Origin: Chinchilla lanigera
Taxonomy: Eukaryota > Chordata > Mammalia > Rodentia > Chinchillidae
Direction of reading: 5' to 3'
NCBI RefSeq assembly: GCF_000276665.1
Contig: NW_004955426.1
Span: forward strand, 362,919 to 426,918
DNA length: 64,000 nt
In this document: piece after piece, positions 10,540-21,317 of the stretch
Position numbering within the stretch: the stretch's first letter is position 1
Layout of the letters: each line of letters begins with the position of its first letter
Position numbers and translations under genes: made by a program
The notes under the pieces: model-generated
Database searches by the model: none
Told to the model about the DNA's origin: nothing
What the model saw: only the letters and a program-made list of their open reading frames with translations

Positions 10540-10661
10540 ATTTTTTTGTTTGTTTGTTTTTGAGACAGGGTCTTGCTGTGTAGTTCAGGCTGACCTTGAA
10601 CTCACTGTGTAGCCCAGACTGGCCTTAAATTCATGGTGATCCTCCTGCATCAGCCTCCCAT
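10540..10661 (-). mobile_element. B1 SINE
   Basis: ttgtttgtttgtttttgaga cagggtcttgctgtgtagtt ... gatcctcctgcatcagcctc; ends abruptly next to another B1. Confidence 0.85.
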
Positions 10662-10668
10662 GAAACAT

Positions 10669-10823
10669 TGTTTTTTTTGTCTTTGAGACAGGGTCTTGCT
10701 GTGCAGTTCAGGCTGGCCTTGAGCTCACTTTGTAGCCCAGGCTGGTCTCAAACTCACAACGATCCTCCTGCCTCAGCCTCCTGAGTGCTGGGATGACAGG
10801 TGTGCGCCACCACGCCTGGCTCC
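10669..10823 (-). mobile_element. B1 SINE
   Basis: tttgtctttgagacagggtc ... tgtgcgccaccacgcctggc. The flanks ccatgaaacat / ccattaaacat suggest its target duplication lies in the preceding B1. Confidence 0.9.
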
Positions 10824-10888
10824 ATTAAACATGCTTATTGAGGATAATAAGCGTGTAACTCAGGAGCGTCTTAATCTTTGTTTGTTTT

Positions 10889-11066
10889 CCCATGGTATTG
10901 GGGATTGTACCCAGGGCCTTTGCACTGAGCTGCATCTCCTTTTGTAAAACTTTTAAATTTTTGAGACAGGGTGTTGCTAAACTGCCCAGGTTGGTCTCAA
11001 ACTGCAGTCATCCTGCCTCAGCTTCCCAGAGTGCTGGGATTACAGGTGTGAGCCCTCACGTCCAGC
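10889..11066 (-). mobile_element. B1-dID SINE
   Basis: ggtattggggattgtaccca ... gagctgcatctccttttgta ... ctgggattacaggtgtgagc. Confidence 0.85.
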
Positions 11067-11177
11067 GGAAGGTGTTTCTTAGTCTCTACGCTATTGAAAT
11101 TGGTGCCAGCTGAGGCTGTGATGTGGGCTGTCCTGACCGCAGTGGGTGGTGAGCGCATCCTCAGCTTCTGCCCTTTA

Positions 11178-11246
11178 GATGGGGTCTTAATACCTAGTGC
11201 AGGCTGGCCGCAAACTCTTGATGATCCTCTTGCCTCAGCCTTCCAT
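11178..11246 (-). mobile_element. B1 fragment
   Basis: atggggtcttaatacctagt gcaggctggccgcaaactct, then tgcctcagccttcc. Confidence 0.6.
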
Positions 11247-11275
11247 TAACCCTTCCTGTTGAGGACAGTAAGCAT

Positions 11276-11635
11276 TGTCTTAGTTACTTTTCTCTCCTTG
11301 CTGAGACAAAATACCCGACCCGAGGTTAACGGAGGAAAGGTTTATTTAGCTCACAGTTTGTGGAGGTTTCAGTCTGTGATCCACTGGCTCCAAGGCAGGG
11401 TGGCACATGGCACATGGGCAACACTTCGAGGTGGCAGAAGACAGCAAAAGCAACCAGAGTTGGGGGTGGAGGGAGCCTCTTTCCCTCCCTGAGACTGTGC
11501 AGGATACCTGCCCTGGGCTGGGTGTAGCACTCACACCCTTAATCCCAGCATTGGACCCTGACGCAGTCACACACTGGAGAAGCCTGCCCCATGACTGAAT
11601 GAGGCTTTGGGAGGACCCAGACACAAACCAGAACA
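11276..11635 (-). mobile_element. MaLR-type solo LTR, antisense
   Basis: Read in reverse it starts tgttctggtttgtgtc and ends with the ttttgtctcagcaaggag / taactaagaca block typical of MaLR LTRs. TG...CA ends, about 360 bp, near-match 5-bp flanks agcat/agcct. Confidence 0.7.
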
Positions 11636-11855
11636 AGCCTTTGGTTCTGAGGCCTCCTGCCTCAGCCTCCTGAGTGCTTGTTCCTGCCTAAAGTAAATCT
11701 GCACTTTTTGCGGGGGAGGAGTTGAGCTGCCGTCTCTTGCTTGGGTTGGAGAGTTTAATTTCTGGAAGGTTTTCATTTGCTACAGCCACTGCTTAGTTTA
11801 CACTTCTTCCCAGAAAAGTGAATTTCATTTTCCTCTGCCAGAGTTGTGGGTTTGT

Positions 11856-11947
11856 TTTTTTTTTTTTTTTTTTTTGGTAGTGGCATTAGAACTCAGGACC
11901 TTGTGCTAGGCAGGCAGGCAGTGTGCCTCTGTGCTATATCCCCAGCC
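11856..11947 (-). mobile_element. ID SINE
   Basis: T-run, then gtagtggcattagaactcag, gaccttgtgctaggcaggca and ctatatccccagcc. Confidence 0.85.
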
Positions 11948-12134
11948 AAGAGCTGTGTGTTTTAAAGGAAAAAAAATAGGTGATTGAACAGCTTGCAATC
12001 ATATATTTTGGGCTTGGTAGACAGTAGTAAGGATACTTGCACAGGTATTGAAAAATCTTGCACAGTCACTTTTATGTTTTATTTCCATTTACATATATCA
12101 GTGTTAAGAAAAATTGAACTTGCCTTAATGGTAC

Positions 12135-12232
12135 TATTTATTTATTTATTTATTTATTGGTACCGGGAATTGAACTCAGGACCTTGTGCTTGCCAAGCAA
12201 GGCGCCGTGCCGCTGAGCTATATCCCCGGCCG
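12135..12232 (-). mobile_element. ID SINE
   Basis: A (TTTA)n tail, then ggtaccgggaattgaactca, gccaagcaaggcgccgtgcc and gctatatccccggcc. Confidence 0.9.
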
Positions 12233-12407
12233 AGTGGTACAGTTTAATTGTGTAAAATGTACCTACCTTTTGCAAGATGTTTTGGTTTTATTAAAATTCA
12301 CTTGCCAGTTATTGCAATGTTACCATCAAAATTAATGTAATATTATTATGCATTCTTGTGATGGACCAAAATTAAAGCATAAATTCCTGCTTTAAGATAC
12401 CTTTGTA

Positions 12408-12518
12408 TAATTTGATGGCACATGCTCGTAATTCCAGCACTCGAGTGGCTGAGGCAGGAGGATCGCAGAAAATTGGAGGCTGGGCTACATAGTGAGAGCC
12501 TCTCCCCCCACCCCCGAA
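12408..12518 (+). mobile_element. B1 SINE
   Basis: ttgatggcacatgctcgtaa ttccagcactcgagtggctg aggcaggaggatcgc ... ctacatagtgagagcctc. Confidence 0.8.
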
Positions 12519-12624
12519 AAAGGAGAGATGCATTAGTGTAATTTAAAAGAATTGGCTTTTTTTCTTCTTCTGCAAAACATATTTCATTTTTCATTTTTGT
12601 ATTAGCATGAGTTTTTATTTTCTA

Positions 12625-12699
12625 TTTTTTTGGTACCGGAAATCAGAACCTTGCGCTTGCCAGGCAGGCGCTGTGCCGCTGAGCTGTATCCCCGGCCCC
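12625..12699 (-). mobile_element. ID SINE
   Basis: tttttggtaccggaaatcag ... gccaggcaggcgctgtgccg ... tgtatccccggcc. Confidence 0.9.
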
Positions 12700-12823
12700 G
12701 AAGTACTAACATGAGAATTATGAATGCACACAGTTATATTCAATAAAAAGCAGTTTTTACTATCTAAAAAAGTGTTAAAAGGTGCTGACAGCATTTCTTT
12801 TATTTATATATTTATGTACTTAT

Positions 12824-12970
12824 TTTGTCTTTTTGAGACAGGGTTTCACTGTGCAGTTCAGGCTGGCCTTGAGCTCACTTTGTAGCCCAGGCTGGCCTGG
12901 AACTTGTAACGATCCTCCTGCCCCAGCCTCCCAAGTGCTGGGATTACAGGTGTGTGCCACCACACTGGGA
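12824..12970 (-). mobile_element. B1 SINE (long form)
   Basis: ttgtctttttgagacagggt ... gagctcactttgtagcccag ... caggtgtgtgccaccacact. Confidence 0.9.
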
Positions 12971-13092
12971 TTTGATTTATTTTTGGAGACAGGGTCTCAC
13001 TGTGTAGTGCAGGCTGGCCTCAAGCTCATGGGGATCCTCCTGCCTCAGCCTCCTGAGTGCTGGGATTACAGGCATGCACTGCCATGCCCAGG
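12971..13092 (-). mobile_element. B1 SINE
   Basis: tttatttttggagacagggt ... gatcctcctgcctcagcctc ... gcatgcactgccatgcccag; directly abuts the preceding B1. Confidence 0.9.
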
Positions 13093-15090
13093 TAGTATTC
13101 CTTTAACACAGAGTGAGTGCATTTAGATACAGGGAAAAAGGTGGCTGAAAGCCAGTTGCAGAATGGGCCCCCGATGATAATTTTGAAAGCAAGACCATAT
13201 TTTAACTGGGAACAGGTCTCTCGTTTTCCTTCTCCAGGTGAAATACTCGTTAGTCCCTCTGTGCCTCTGTGCTCCTGAGCTGAGCTGCTGGGCTGCTGTT
13301 GTGTTGCGTTCAGCAGGGAGCTCTTCCCCGCCCAGGGTGAGGGGTGAATCGGCGACCCCCGCCCAAGTGCCCAGCAGCCCGCAGCAGGCAGGCAGACGGA
13401 ATCCCGCTTGGATCTGCATTGCCGGGTGGCAGAGCGTAGTGTTAGAACTGTCAGAACTTTGGATTTCAATAGAAAAGATCCAGCCAGCTTCTCCAGAGCT
13501 GACTTCCTGGCTCCTCATGCAGCCAGCCGTGCGGAGGCGGTCACGAGGGAGGCCACGGCACCGTGTTCATTCAGTGGAATATTAATGCCCAGCGCGACAG
13601 GTCTATTTCAATAAGTGGCGCTGTGAGGCTGAATTGAGCATGTGATATTTTCCCGCGGAGGCTGACAGCTTCGACTAGGGGACGAGAGCGCGCTCCTGTG
13701 CCGAAGTACGGTTAATTGCTGCAGCCTCCGCGAAGAAAAACAAGCCGAGAGATGGAGAGGAAGGCAAGGAGCCAGGCAGCGGACCTCTGCTGCCCACCCG
13801 CGGTCGTCCTCATCTCGGACAAGCCCTGACCGTGTCCTCCTGGAAAGCCAGGTGATTCCTGTCAAGACAGAGCTTGCTTTCTGTTCCCAGGGGGACCGGA
13901 ACTTCTCTGGAATTGCTTGGAGTTGTTAGCAGAGAAATCTGCAGGTCGGGAACCCCTCCCACCCCCAGGTCACACCCTGGGACAAGGCCTTAGGACGGGT
14001 AGTTGTTCTGGAGGGTGACCTGGGGGGGAGGTACCGCCAAGGGGCGGGGCTCGGGAGGGACGGGGGCTGCCGCGGTGAGTGTGCGCCCCTGAGCAGTCAC
14101 TGTCTGAGCAGTCGCTGTCGTAGCCCTGGGACTGAGCCTTGCTGCGCGCTGAGGGGAGCCTGAGGTCTCAGGGATGCCGCCCAGGGGCGAGGGAGCTGGG
14201 ATTGGCCCCGTGCAGCCGGGTGGCTGCCATCCCTGCCCGACTGCGGCGCAGCTCCTCCCTCAGTGGCCAAGGTCCAGGCCAGAGGCGGCGCAGGGGGAAG
14301 CGGGCCAGGCTGTGCCCCAGGGGAAGGAGGGAGCCCCAGGCTCCGTGGGGTGACGGTTGGGGCTGGGCGCTGGAGGAGAGAGGGAGGGGTGTGATACCCT
14401 CCACGTTCACGTTCTGCCCCTCCCCCGAGCCTGTGCCACGGCTCCCCGAGAGAGCTCTGAGGACGGATGTGAAGTCATATTTTTCCCCCTGGCATTTTTT
14501 GGGAACACTTTCGGCTGCCAGCGACAGAAATCCTGGCATAAAGAAAGGCGGCGTCAGCTGCACTGCCCTCGTGCAGGGCTCCGTGGCAGCCCTGGTCTGT
14601 GCTGGCACGTCGCAGACCTGGTTCTTTCCTCCGGGCTGCCAGCTCCCTGCGGTTGTTGAGTTTTGTTCCCTGAGTCACTGTGCCTCCAGACTCTGGGATT
14701 AAGACAGGAGCCAGCGTGTCACACGCAGGCGTCCCTTGATGGGTCGGAGGAAAGATTAGGGTCACTGCCCAGCATCGGGCTGCTTGGCCACTGGAGGCCT
14801 GGCAAGGGGGAACTGAACTGCAGTCGTCAGGTGAGACCTTTGATTCTGAGTCTGGGTGACATTTGGTAATGGCTGGAGACTCCTTTGGCTGTCACAGCTG
14901 TTGGGGTGCTATTGGCACCCTCAGGGGTTCTGTGAAAAGTCCTGCAGTGCATGGGCCACCCCACCACTGATAATGATCTGGCTGAAAATCCCAATAGCTT
15001 GAGATCCCCATGACCCTGTTCCTGATGTGCTCAAGGTCACAATGGGAACGAACACTAGAGGCTGGACCAGTCGTGATGCATGGCCTAGAC

Positions 15091-15171
15091 CAGCGGTGGC
15101 GAAGCTATGGCACACGTGCCGCAGCCAGCTGTTTATTATCATTGAAAGCTCTGAAAGGTTCGCCGTCGCTG
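15091..15171. mobile_element. 81-bp non-autonomous hAT (MITE), OC1/OposCharlie1-like
   Basis: The left end is CAGCGGTGGCGAAGCTATGG; the right end read in reverse is CAGCGACGGCGAACCTTTC, giving terminal inverted repeats of about 16 bp with few mismatches. It is flanked by an 8-bp target duplication, gcctagac (15083-15090) and gcctagat (15172-15179), the length expected for hAT insertions. Both ends resemble the OC1 consensus as I remember it. There is no coding capacity. Confidence 0.75.
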
Positions 15172-15419
15172 GCCTAGATGGAGTGTGTTGCTGCCTTGAG
15201 TACGCAGAGGATGCTATGCAGGCAGCTTGCAGTGTTCAGCATGGTGGCTGATGGGCCCCCTGGCCAGAGCCCAAGCCCTGCTGTAGACGAGGCCGGGAGG
15301 AAAAGCCTGGCGGGGAGAGGAGGATGTGCTCGTCTCCTTGGGAGAAGGTGGGTGGGAGGGCATTGCAGAAGTTCTCTATTTTCTCTGAGAGGAATTGTAG
15401 AAAATATTAGTCATCAGTA

Positions 15420-15712
15420 CAGTCAGCCCTCTGTATCCATAGAAAAAATACTGTTTAAAAATGTATCCGTCCTGAACATATACAAACCCCCCCCACCCCC
15501 GTGTCCTTGTTCCCTAAACAGCATAGCAACTGTTTGCATGCATTTGCATTGGACCAGGTATCCAAGTAGGCTAGAGATGATTTCAAGTCACAGGAGGGCT
15601 GCATGGGTTAAATGGAAATCCTGCAGTGTTTCGCATAAGAGATTTTACACCCTCAGATTCTGAGGTCCCAGGGGTCTTGGAGCCAGTCCCCTGTGGGTAG
15701 GAAGGAGGACAT
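15420..15712 (-). mobile_element. MER2-type Tigger (TcMar) DNA transposon
   Basis: Starts at a TA (15418-15419) with cagtcagccctctgtatcc. Internal blocks resemble MER2 in reverse orientation (tgtatccgtcctgaacat, ttccctaaacagcatagcaa, ctagagatgatttcaagtc), and it ends near ggggtcttggagccagtcccc. An ancient, non-autonomous copy. Confidence 0.8.
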
Positions 15713-15877
15713 GCCCGTTGTTCATGGCTTAGAGGTTTCGTTCCAGCCATCTGTGTCACCCTTGACAGTCGCTTCATGAAGTGCGCACTGACTAACAGGA
15801 GAGCCCTCAGAACAGCCTCGCCCTTTGGGGTTTGTGTTTTCCGCAGCTCTGTGGAAAGCTAGGGCAGTGGGGACAGG

Positions 15878-15917
15878 GGTGCTACGCTTTGGACAGCGGT
15901 GCTACGCTTTGGACAGC
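15878..15917 (+). repeat. perfect 2 x 20-bp tandem duplication
   Basis: The unit ggtgctacgctttggacagc occurs twice without mismatch. Confidence 0.9.
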
Positions 15918-15949
15918 CGCTGCCTTCGTTTCCGTTAGCATTTGAAAAA

Positions 15950-16160
15950 TGTCGCTCTCAGGCAGCGTTCATTAAGATTTTCATTTTGCAATTTGTTCCT
16001 TTTCTTAAGTGACATGCAATTAATTAAGGTTTAATGTGTCATCTATTTTTTGCAGTGACATTTTTACTGCCCCCTTTTCATTGGAGTCCGTCTATAAATT
16101 GTACTCTGGCTAATGAGTTCCTCCTGATTTCTAGTTCCACATAATGAGCACTCTTCTCAG
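15950..16160. promoter_or_regulatory. candidate intronic enhancer with homeodomain-type sites
   Basis: An AT-rich block in GC-rich surroundings. It contains attaag, caattaattaagg (16017-16029, palindromic TAATTA core), tttaatg and ctaatgag, all homeodomain-like cores, and no recognisable repeat. Function is inferred from composition only. Confidence 0.3.
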
Positions 16161-17294
16161 GTGCTGCTTTTAATGCATCACGGGATTGAGACCTGGAGCA
16201 GGGAGCGCAGGGGAGCCGGGGCTGCCTGGGCTGGGGCCGCCTCAGCTGGCAGGCAGGGAAGCGCCGAGCCCGCGCTGCCTGGCCCCGCAGTCATCAGCTG
16301 TCAAATGAAGATGCTGCGGCTGCTGCTGCTGCCGGTCCCGGGGGAGCTCAGCAGCGCCTTGATTGCCCTAGTTCTGTACATTGCTTTGCCGGTAGAGACA
16401 TGACTAATGGCACTTAGAAGTCCCGGGTGATTTTTAACTGTATATGGGGCTGAGCTTGCACCAAGCTGAACTGCACGGCAGTTGTGTTCATTCCCACATC
16501 ACCAGGTTGAGGTGGATGCTGATTTCACCAGGTTGGGTTGAAGCGGACGCTGCAGTATTCCAGGGTGCGGTGGGCAGGATGGGGAACCTCCCATGGGGCA
16601 TGCTGAGTGCAGGGGAGATGGCGGGAACTCATCATCGGGTTGCCTCGAGAAAGACTGGCAGATACACGTGCTGAGAAGTTTGTGCTAAGGAATGGTCTTG
16701 AGCAGTTGTGGGATTAAGTCTAAAATTTGTAAAGTGGCTCTGTGGGTGGGAGTTGATGCTGATTTGAGGCAGAAGGTTTGCTTTTCCAGTCTGCTTAAGA
16801 AGGCAGGCAACTAAACAGACGCGGCCCACCCACATCTTGGAGAGTGGTCTTGACCTAAAGCCAGCTGGCAGTGCATGTTGACCACAGCGTCAGACCCTTC
16901 CAGGCCAGCACTGAGCTCAGTGTGTGATTAAACCACTGGGTACTGTCACCTCACCACACAGCCCAAAACCATCGTACCTGCCCTGCCAAGAGTGTGGGAA
17001 GTGCTTAGCTTGGGGCGGGGACCCAGGTCTGAGACCTCTCGTCTGCTTCCTGTGACCAGCTGAGCCTCCCTCTGCCCACCGTTCATTTGGTGCGGACCCT
17101 TTGTTAATGAAGCCCGTGCCTCTGGCTCTGAGAATTAGATGTATTGAGGAGAAAACATGAGTGGGGGGGGGCACCTGTCCTGCTAAAAGCCAGCAGCTCG
17201 ATCCCCAGCCCCCGCACCCAGGTGAGCAGCAGGGGACCACATTCCCACAAAGCAGACACACCACAGTCCTCTGGGGAGCGACGGAGAGTAAATC

Positions 17295-17670
17295 TGTTTT
17301 GGTTTTATCACTGCCGAGACAAAATACCCGCCACCCAAAGTTAAAGGAATGAAGATTTATTTTGGCTTTCAGGTTGTAGAGATTTCAGTCCATAGTCCCC
17401 TGGCTCCAAGGCAGGGTGGCCTGGCAGCGGGGAACAGTCCATGGCAGGGCAGGCAGGAGACAGCAGAGCAGCGAAGTAGTGAAGAGCAGCAGCAGCCTCT
17501 TTCTGTCCCTTTGTGTTCTGTCCGGGCTGTAAGCCTGGTGGCTGGTGCCATTCACACCCAGGGTCACACCATTAATCCCAGCGTCACATACCCTAGATCC
17601 AGCCGCCTCTGAAAAGCCCAACTTGTGACTGCATGAGGCTGTGGGGGACATCCAGATACGAGCCGTAACA
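17295..17670 (-). mobile_element. MaLR-type solo LTR, antisense
   Basis: Same arrangement as the copy at 11276: tgttttggttttatcactgc head, gacaaaatacccgcc, gaagatttattttggctttc, and end at cgtaaca. I see no clear target duplication. Confidence 0.7.
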
Positions 17671-17848
17671 GATGGGGTCCAGGTGCTGTGCAGGTGATGT
17701 TTGCTGTTGGCCTTTCCAGAACCATCCCAGTGACATGACTCAAGGGATCTATGAGACACCTGTATGTCTAGCCATGTCTGTTGATGGAAAATCGTGGAAT
17801 TTTATTCCTTTAAAAAACGTATATATATGTATGTGTTACATATATATG

Positions 17849-17985
17849 TATTTTGAGACAGGGTAGTTCAGGCTGGCCTTAAACTCACTATGTAGCCCAG
17901 GCTGGCCTCAAATTTGCAGCAATCCTCCTGCCTCAGCCAGGAGTGCTGAGATTGCAGGTATGCACCACCACGCTCAGCTAAAGAT
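17849..17985 (-). mobile_element. B1 SINE
   Basis: attttgagacagggtagttc aggctggccttaaactcact ... atgcaccaccacgctcagct, preceded by a (TA)n tail. Confidence 0.85.
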
Positions 17986-18241
17986 TCCATGAACAAGATA
18001 CTGAGTTCAGGCAGGCCTCATTTGGGAAAGATAAACCATTAAACGGCGCACTTAAAAGGTGGATTGCGTAGTGACAGTAAACGCAGTGGTGGTCCCAGGG
18101 GCGGGCGGTTTTCCACCCTGGTGCCACAGGTCTAGGCCGAGGCCCCTGTGAGAGTTGGGAGGTTTTGCTTTGCTCCATTCTGCCTGCCGGAGTGGAGTCC
18201 TGGTCGCAGCCACCCACTCCCGTTTGTGCTTGGCTTCCCAG

Positions 18242-19062
18242 GGGCAGATGTCCACGCTCGGGACCCCAGCCGCGGGATGTCGTCGCAGGAGTGGGCTGCG
18301 TACACGGGCCGCGCGGAGGCTGTGCGCCTCATGCAGAGGCTGCTGGAGCGGCCCTGCCCGGAGCAGTTTGGTGACAAGTACAAGCCAGAGCTGCCGCCGG
18401 CGCCCGAGGCTGCCCTGAAGCCGGCGGGCTCCAAGAACTGCTGGCAGCGGGTCTCGGAGTTCTTGCGGTGCACGCTGCGCCCTCGCGCTAGCCAGGGCTT
18501 GGAGGATGGGGGCGCCCTGGACCACATGGTCAGGATGACCACGAGCCTCTACAGCCCGGCCGTGGCCATCGTGTGCCAGACTGTGTGCCCCGAGAACCCG
18601 CCCTGTGTGGGGAAGAGGCGCCTGGCGGTGCAGGAAATCCTGGCAGCCAAGGGGAACCAGGATGCCCCTGCCCAGGAGAGGGACAAGGTGGAGGCGGCCG
18701 AGCAGCGACTCCGGACCTCAGAGGCGCCGGGGGGCACCCGCCTCGCGTCTCCCCAGCGGCCAAAGGCCCCTGCCCCTGTCCCGCGGAAGGCCAGCCTCCT
18801 GCCTCTGCAGCTGCTGCGGCGCGGCAGCGTGCGGCCCGGCGTGGTGGTCCCCAGGGTGCGCATCAGCAAGGCGCCCGCGCCCACCTACCATCCGGAGCGC
18901 GCGGCCCGCAAGGGCAGCACCAAGGACAGCGCCCACCTGCAGATCCCCAAGTGGCGGTACAAGGAGGCCAAGGAGGAGAGGCGGCGGGCGGAGGAGGCGG
19001 AGAAGCAGCGCCTGGCCGAGGCGCAGGAGAGGCGGCCGCCGCCCTGGAGGAAAAGGACGTGA
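18242..19062 (+). CDS. ANKRD33B: ANKRD33B terminal coding exon
   Basis: The last coding exon completes the split Gly codon and adds 272 residues to TGA at 19060-19062. It starts [20 protein letters not shown] (fourth ankyrin-like unit). Next come a linker with [17 protein letters not shown], a hydrophobic block [17 protein letters not shown], a low-complexity Pro/Ala/Arg region with RKASLLPLQ, and a basic/acidic segment [20 protein letters not shown] predicted to be helical or coiled-coil. It ends PPWRKRT. With the two upstream exons, 363 residues are visible, consistent with the C-terminal three quarters of the family as I recall it (about 490 residues). Base composition is very GC-rich with high GC3, so other frames are also open for over 170 codons; the splice phase and the ankyrin continuity select this one. 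Confidence 0.95.
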
Positions 19063-19920
19063 GGCGGCTGAGGCGCTCCGGGCGCTGAGGGGCGCAGAGG
19101 CGCGGGAGCTGCTGGCGCCCGTGTGAACCCTGCACCCTGCACCCGCAGGCCAGGTCTGCGCCCGGCTGGGACCTGTCCGCGGGGCCCCCGGGCAGCTGCT
19201 GCCCAGGAGGGACCGGGCCGCGCACCCCGCGTGTCTGGAACCAGTTCTGCAGCAATCCACGCACGAGCAGGGAGTTTATATAAGAGCCTCCTTTGAGAGA
19301 GGGTCAATTCACAGTTTTTTAAGCCAATTTATCAGAGGGCGTGTTTTGCACAGTTTTGTACTTTTCTTGTTACTTAGCAGATTTTCAGCATTTTACAAGG
19401 ATTGGGGTTCTTTGTAGTTTTAATACACGTGCCCAAAACTCCTTTGTTTAAAATACTGTTTCTAGCCCTAAGAATGTGTGAACGCCACGCGGTTCACGCG
19501 GAATTCGTGGCGTTCACCCCGTTTTGCCGCTTGGTTTGGCCTTTGCTGTCCCAGCGCATTCTGGTTGCGCTTGTGTCCTGGATTTCCACTTCAGTTGGGT
19601 TAAGAGATGCTGAATGTATTTTCTCATTCGACGGAGGCATTGACTTACTACAAAGTAGTCAAGTGAGATGGATCTGAGTTCACTGTATTTTGTTTTTAAA
19701 ACTCCCTTCCTCATATAGTAATTATGATGAAGAAAAACTGTCAAATCACTGTGAAGCAATGCATAAATATGCATTTACTACTAGAAGTAAACTCATTTTA
19801 AACACGGGGCTCTAGAGAAACTGGATATAAGATCTTTAACGTGAACACAAGCTAGAAGAGGAGAACTCTTGTTTAATAAGATGGGGTAAATTTAATAAAT
19901 GATTACTAGAAATACAAAAT
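19063..19920 (+). other. ANKRD33B: ANKRD33B 3'UTR (minimum estimate)
   Basis: Non-coding sequence follows the TGA. It is GC-rich at first, then AT-rich and largely free of recognised SINEs up to the first AATAAA at 19894-19899. A second AATAAA lies at 20866-20871, just after an ID element, so a longer 3'UTR reaching about 20890 is possible. The end is inferred only from these signals. Confidence 0.6.
19894..19899 (+). terminator. ANKRD33B: candidate poly(A) signal of ANKRD33B
   Basis: Canonical AATAAA on the + strand, about 830 nt after the stop codon and in the AT-rich part of the presumed 3'UTR. The alternative signal is at 20866-20871. Confidence 0.5.
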
Positions 19921-20034
19921 TAAGTCTCATCGGCTCTGAGATAAGTCAAATCTGGATGTCCCTAAAAGACAGAAAAGGGTAAGGAATCTGGAAGAATGTG
20001 AACAGCCAAAATGGGCAGCCAGGAGCGTGATTTT

Positions 20035-20190
20035 TCTTTTTTTCTCTTTTTCTGCCTTTTCTTTCCTTTTTTCCTTTTCCTTTTCCTTTTCCTTTTCCTT
20101 TTCCTTTCTCTCTCTGTCTCTCTCTGTCTCTCTCTGTCTCTGTCTCTCTCTGTCTCTCTGTCTCTCTGTCTCTCTCTCTCTCTCTCTCCT
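20035..20190 (+). repeat. pyrimidine microsatellite (TTTTCC)n / (TCTG)(TC)n
   Basis: About 155 nt of uninterrupted pyrimidine-rich repeats: ccttttcctttt units, then ctctctgt/ctctctc units. Long open frames through it are artefacts. Confidence 0.95.
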
Positions 20191-20460
20191 TCTTCTAGGA
20201 AAACAGGTGATCAGCGCTGAGTTTTAGGCTTTTTTCAACCAAGTTCTCCTACTATGGATTTCAGGGCCTCTCTCCTGTCCTCAGGTCCAGCTCTAGAATT
20301 TCCAGGGCGTAGGGACTGTGGCAGTAGGGACGTGACCTTCCCAGGCCCCCAGGTGGTCTGAGGGGTTTTTCTCTTTATACTTTGATCTCCAAACCATTCA
20401 GCAGTGGGCCTTAGAGTAGCTGTCCCATATGCACTTTAAAAAAAAAAACCATACCCAGGG

Positions 20461-20573
20461 CTGCTCTCTCTGCCCTCCCATGTGGTGAGCGGGAGGTGAC
20501 TGACGCAGACCCCTCGCCTGCCACCCCACCTCAGGCAGCACAGGAGGCCAGGCTCAGGGCTCTGCCACCAGTT
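20461..20573 (+). repeat. intergenic duplication, uninterrupted copy
   Basis: Shares ctctctgccctcccatgtg with 21680-21736, and ggcagcacaggaggccaggc with 22020-22083. See the finding on the split duplication. Confidence 0.75.
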
Positions 20574-20640
20574 TTTGTTTATTGTATGGGGATTGAACCC
20601 AGGGCCTTTGCACGGAGCTACATCCCCAGCCCTTTTAATT
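20565..20640 (-). mobile_element. ID/dID SINE
   Basis: tatggggattgaacccaggg cctttgcacggagctacatc cccagccc. Confidence 0.8.
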
Positions 20641-20779
20641 TTTTTAAAGACAATAAAAAATAAGTAAAAAACATTAAAAACAATACAGAATTTTGCAAGA
20701 AGATGATAGGAAATCCACAGTGGTTGTTATATTGCATATTGTTATCAGCCACGTGCACTTTCTAAAATATTTAATTTGA

Positions 20780-20862
20780 GGGGCCAGGGATGTAGCTCAG
20801 TGGAGCAGCGCCTGCCTGGCAAGTGCAGGGTGTGGACTTTGCTTCCTGGTAACACCCTTCCC
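20780..20862 (+). mobile_element. ID SINE
   Basis: ggggccagggatgtagctca gtggagcagcgcctgcctgg caagtgcagggtgtgg. Confidence 0.85.
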
Positions 20863-21317
20863 CCGAATAAATTACTTACTTTGAACAGTTGGAACTCGTG
20901 GACTTTGTGTCGCAGGCTGATTCGGAAGCTCCCTGGCGCACAGTGGGAGGAGGAGGGGCTGTGGGGACGGCAGGTGAGCACACACCCAGCTCGCCTCACC
21001 GGGCCACAGGGACGTGGATCTGCCAGCAGAGGGGCTCCCGGCGGCCCGGGAGAGCTCGCCACGCCGCCGTTCTCACTTGCTCTTCTGTCCTTGCGCGGTC
21101 CTTTGGAGCAGGCACAGGAGGCCCGGTCAACTTAGGGGGTGTGGAGCGGGAGGTCGGAGGATGAGGGTGCGCTGGACGGGCTGGCCTCCCCGGCCTCTCC
21201 CCACGCAGGTAGGGACAGGCTTGCTGTCCCTCGCTGAGGGAGTGAGCAGGCTGGGCCGCTGTGGCGAGGTTGGAGGGGTGAGGTCCAACCTTGTGAGCTA
21301 GCCTATTCTCTTTTTTC

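Larger units (their letters stand above)
7780..18241 (+). other. ANKRD33B: ANKRD33B last intron
   Basis: This 10.5-kb intron starts gtgggt and ends cttcccag. It holds a dense SINE zone (8090-13092), two antisense MaLR LTRs (11276-11635, 17295-17670), a telomere-like tract (9901-9925), a MER2/Tigger element (15420-15712), an 81-bp hAT MITE (15091-15171), and an AT-rich block around 15950-16160. The stretches 8253-9900, 13100-15080 and 16170-17290 appear unique, with no recognised gene. The 13560-13740 part (mixed AT-rich and CpG-containing) could be conserved non-coding sequence. Confidence 0.8.

Noticed and set aside
18573..19260. Alternative long open frames over the last ANKRD33B exon (for example 18573-19088 and 18605-19126 on +, 18718-19260 on -).
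   Set aside because: They are by-products of extreme GC content and high GC3. The splice phase and ankyrin continuity fix the 18242-19062 frame.
20011..20227. Phe/Leu/Ser-rich open frames over the pyrimidine tract.
   Set aside because: Low-complexity translation of a TTTTCC/TCTG microsatellite.
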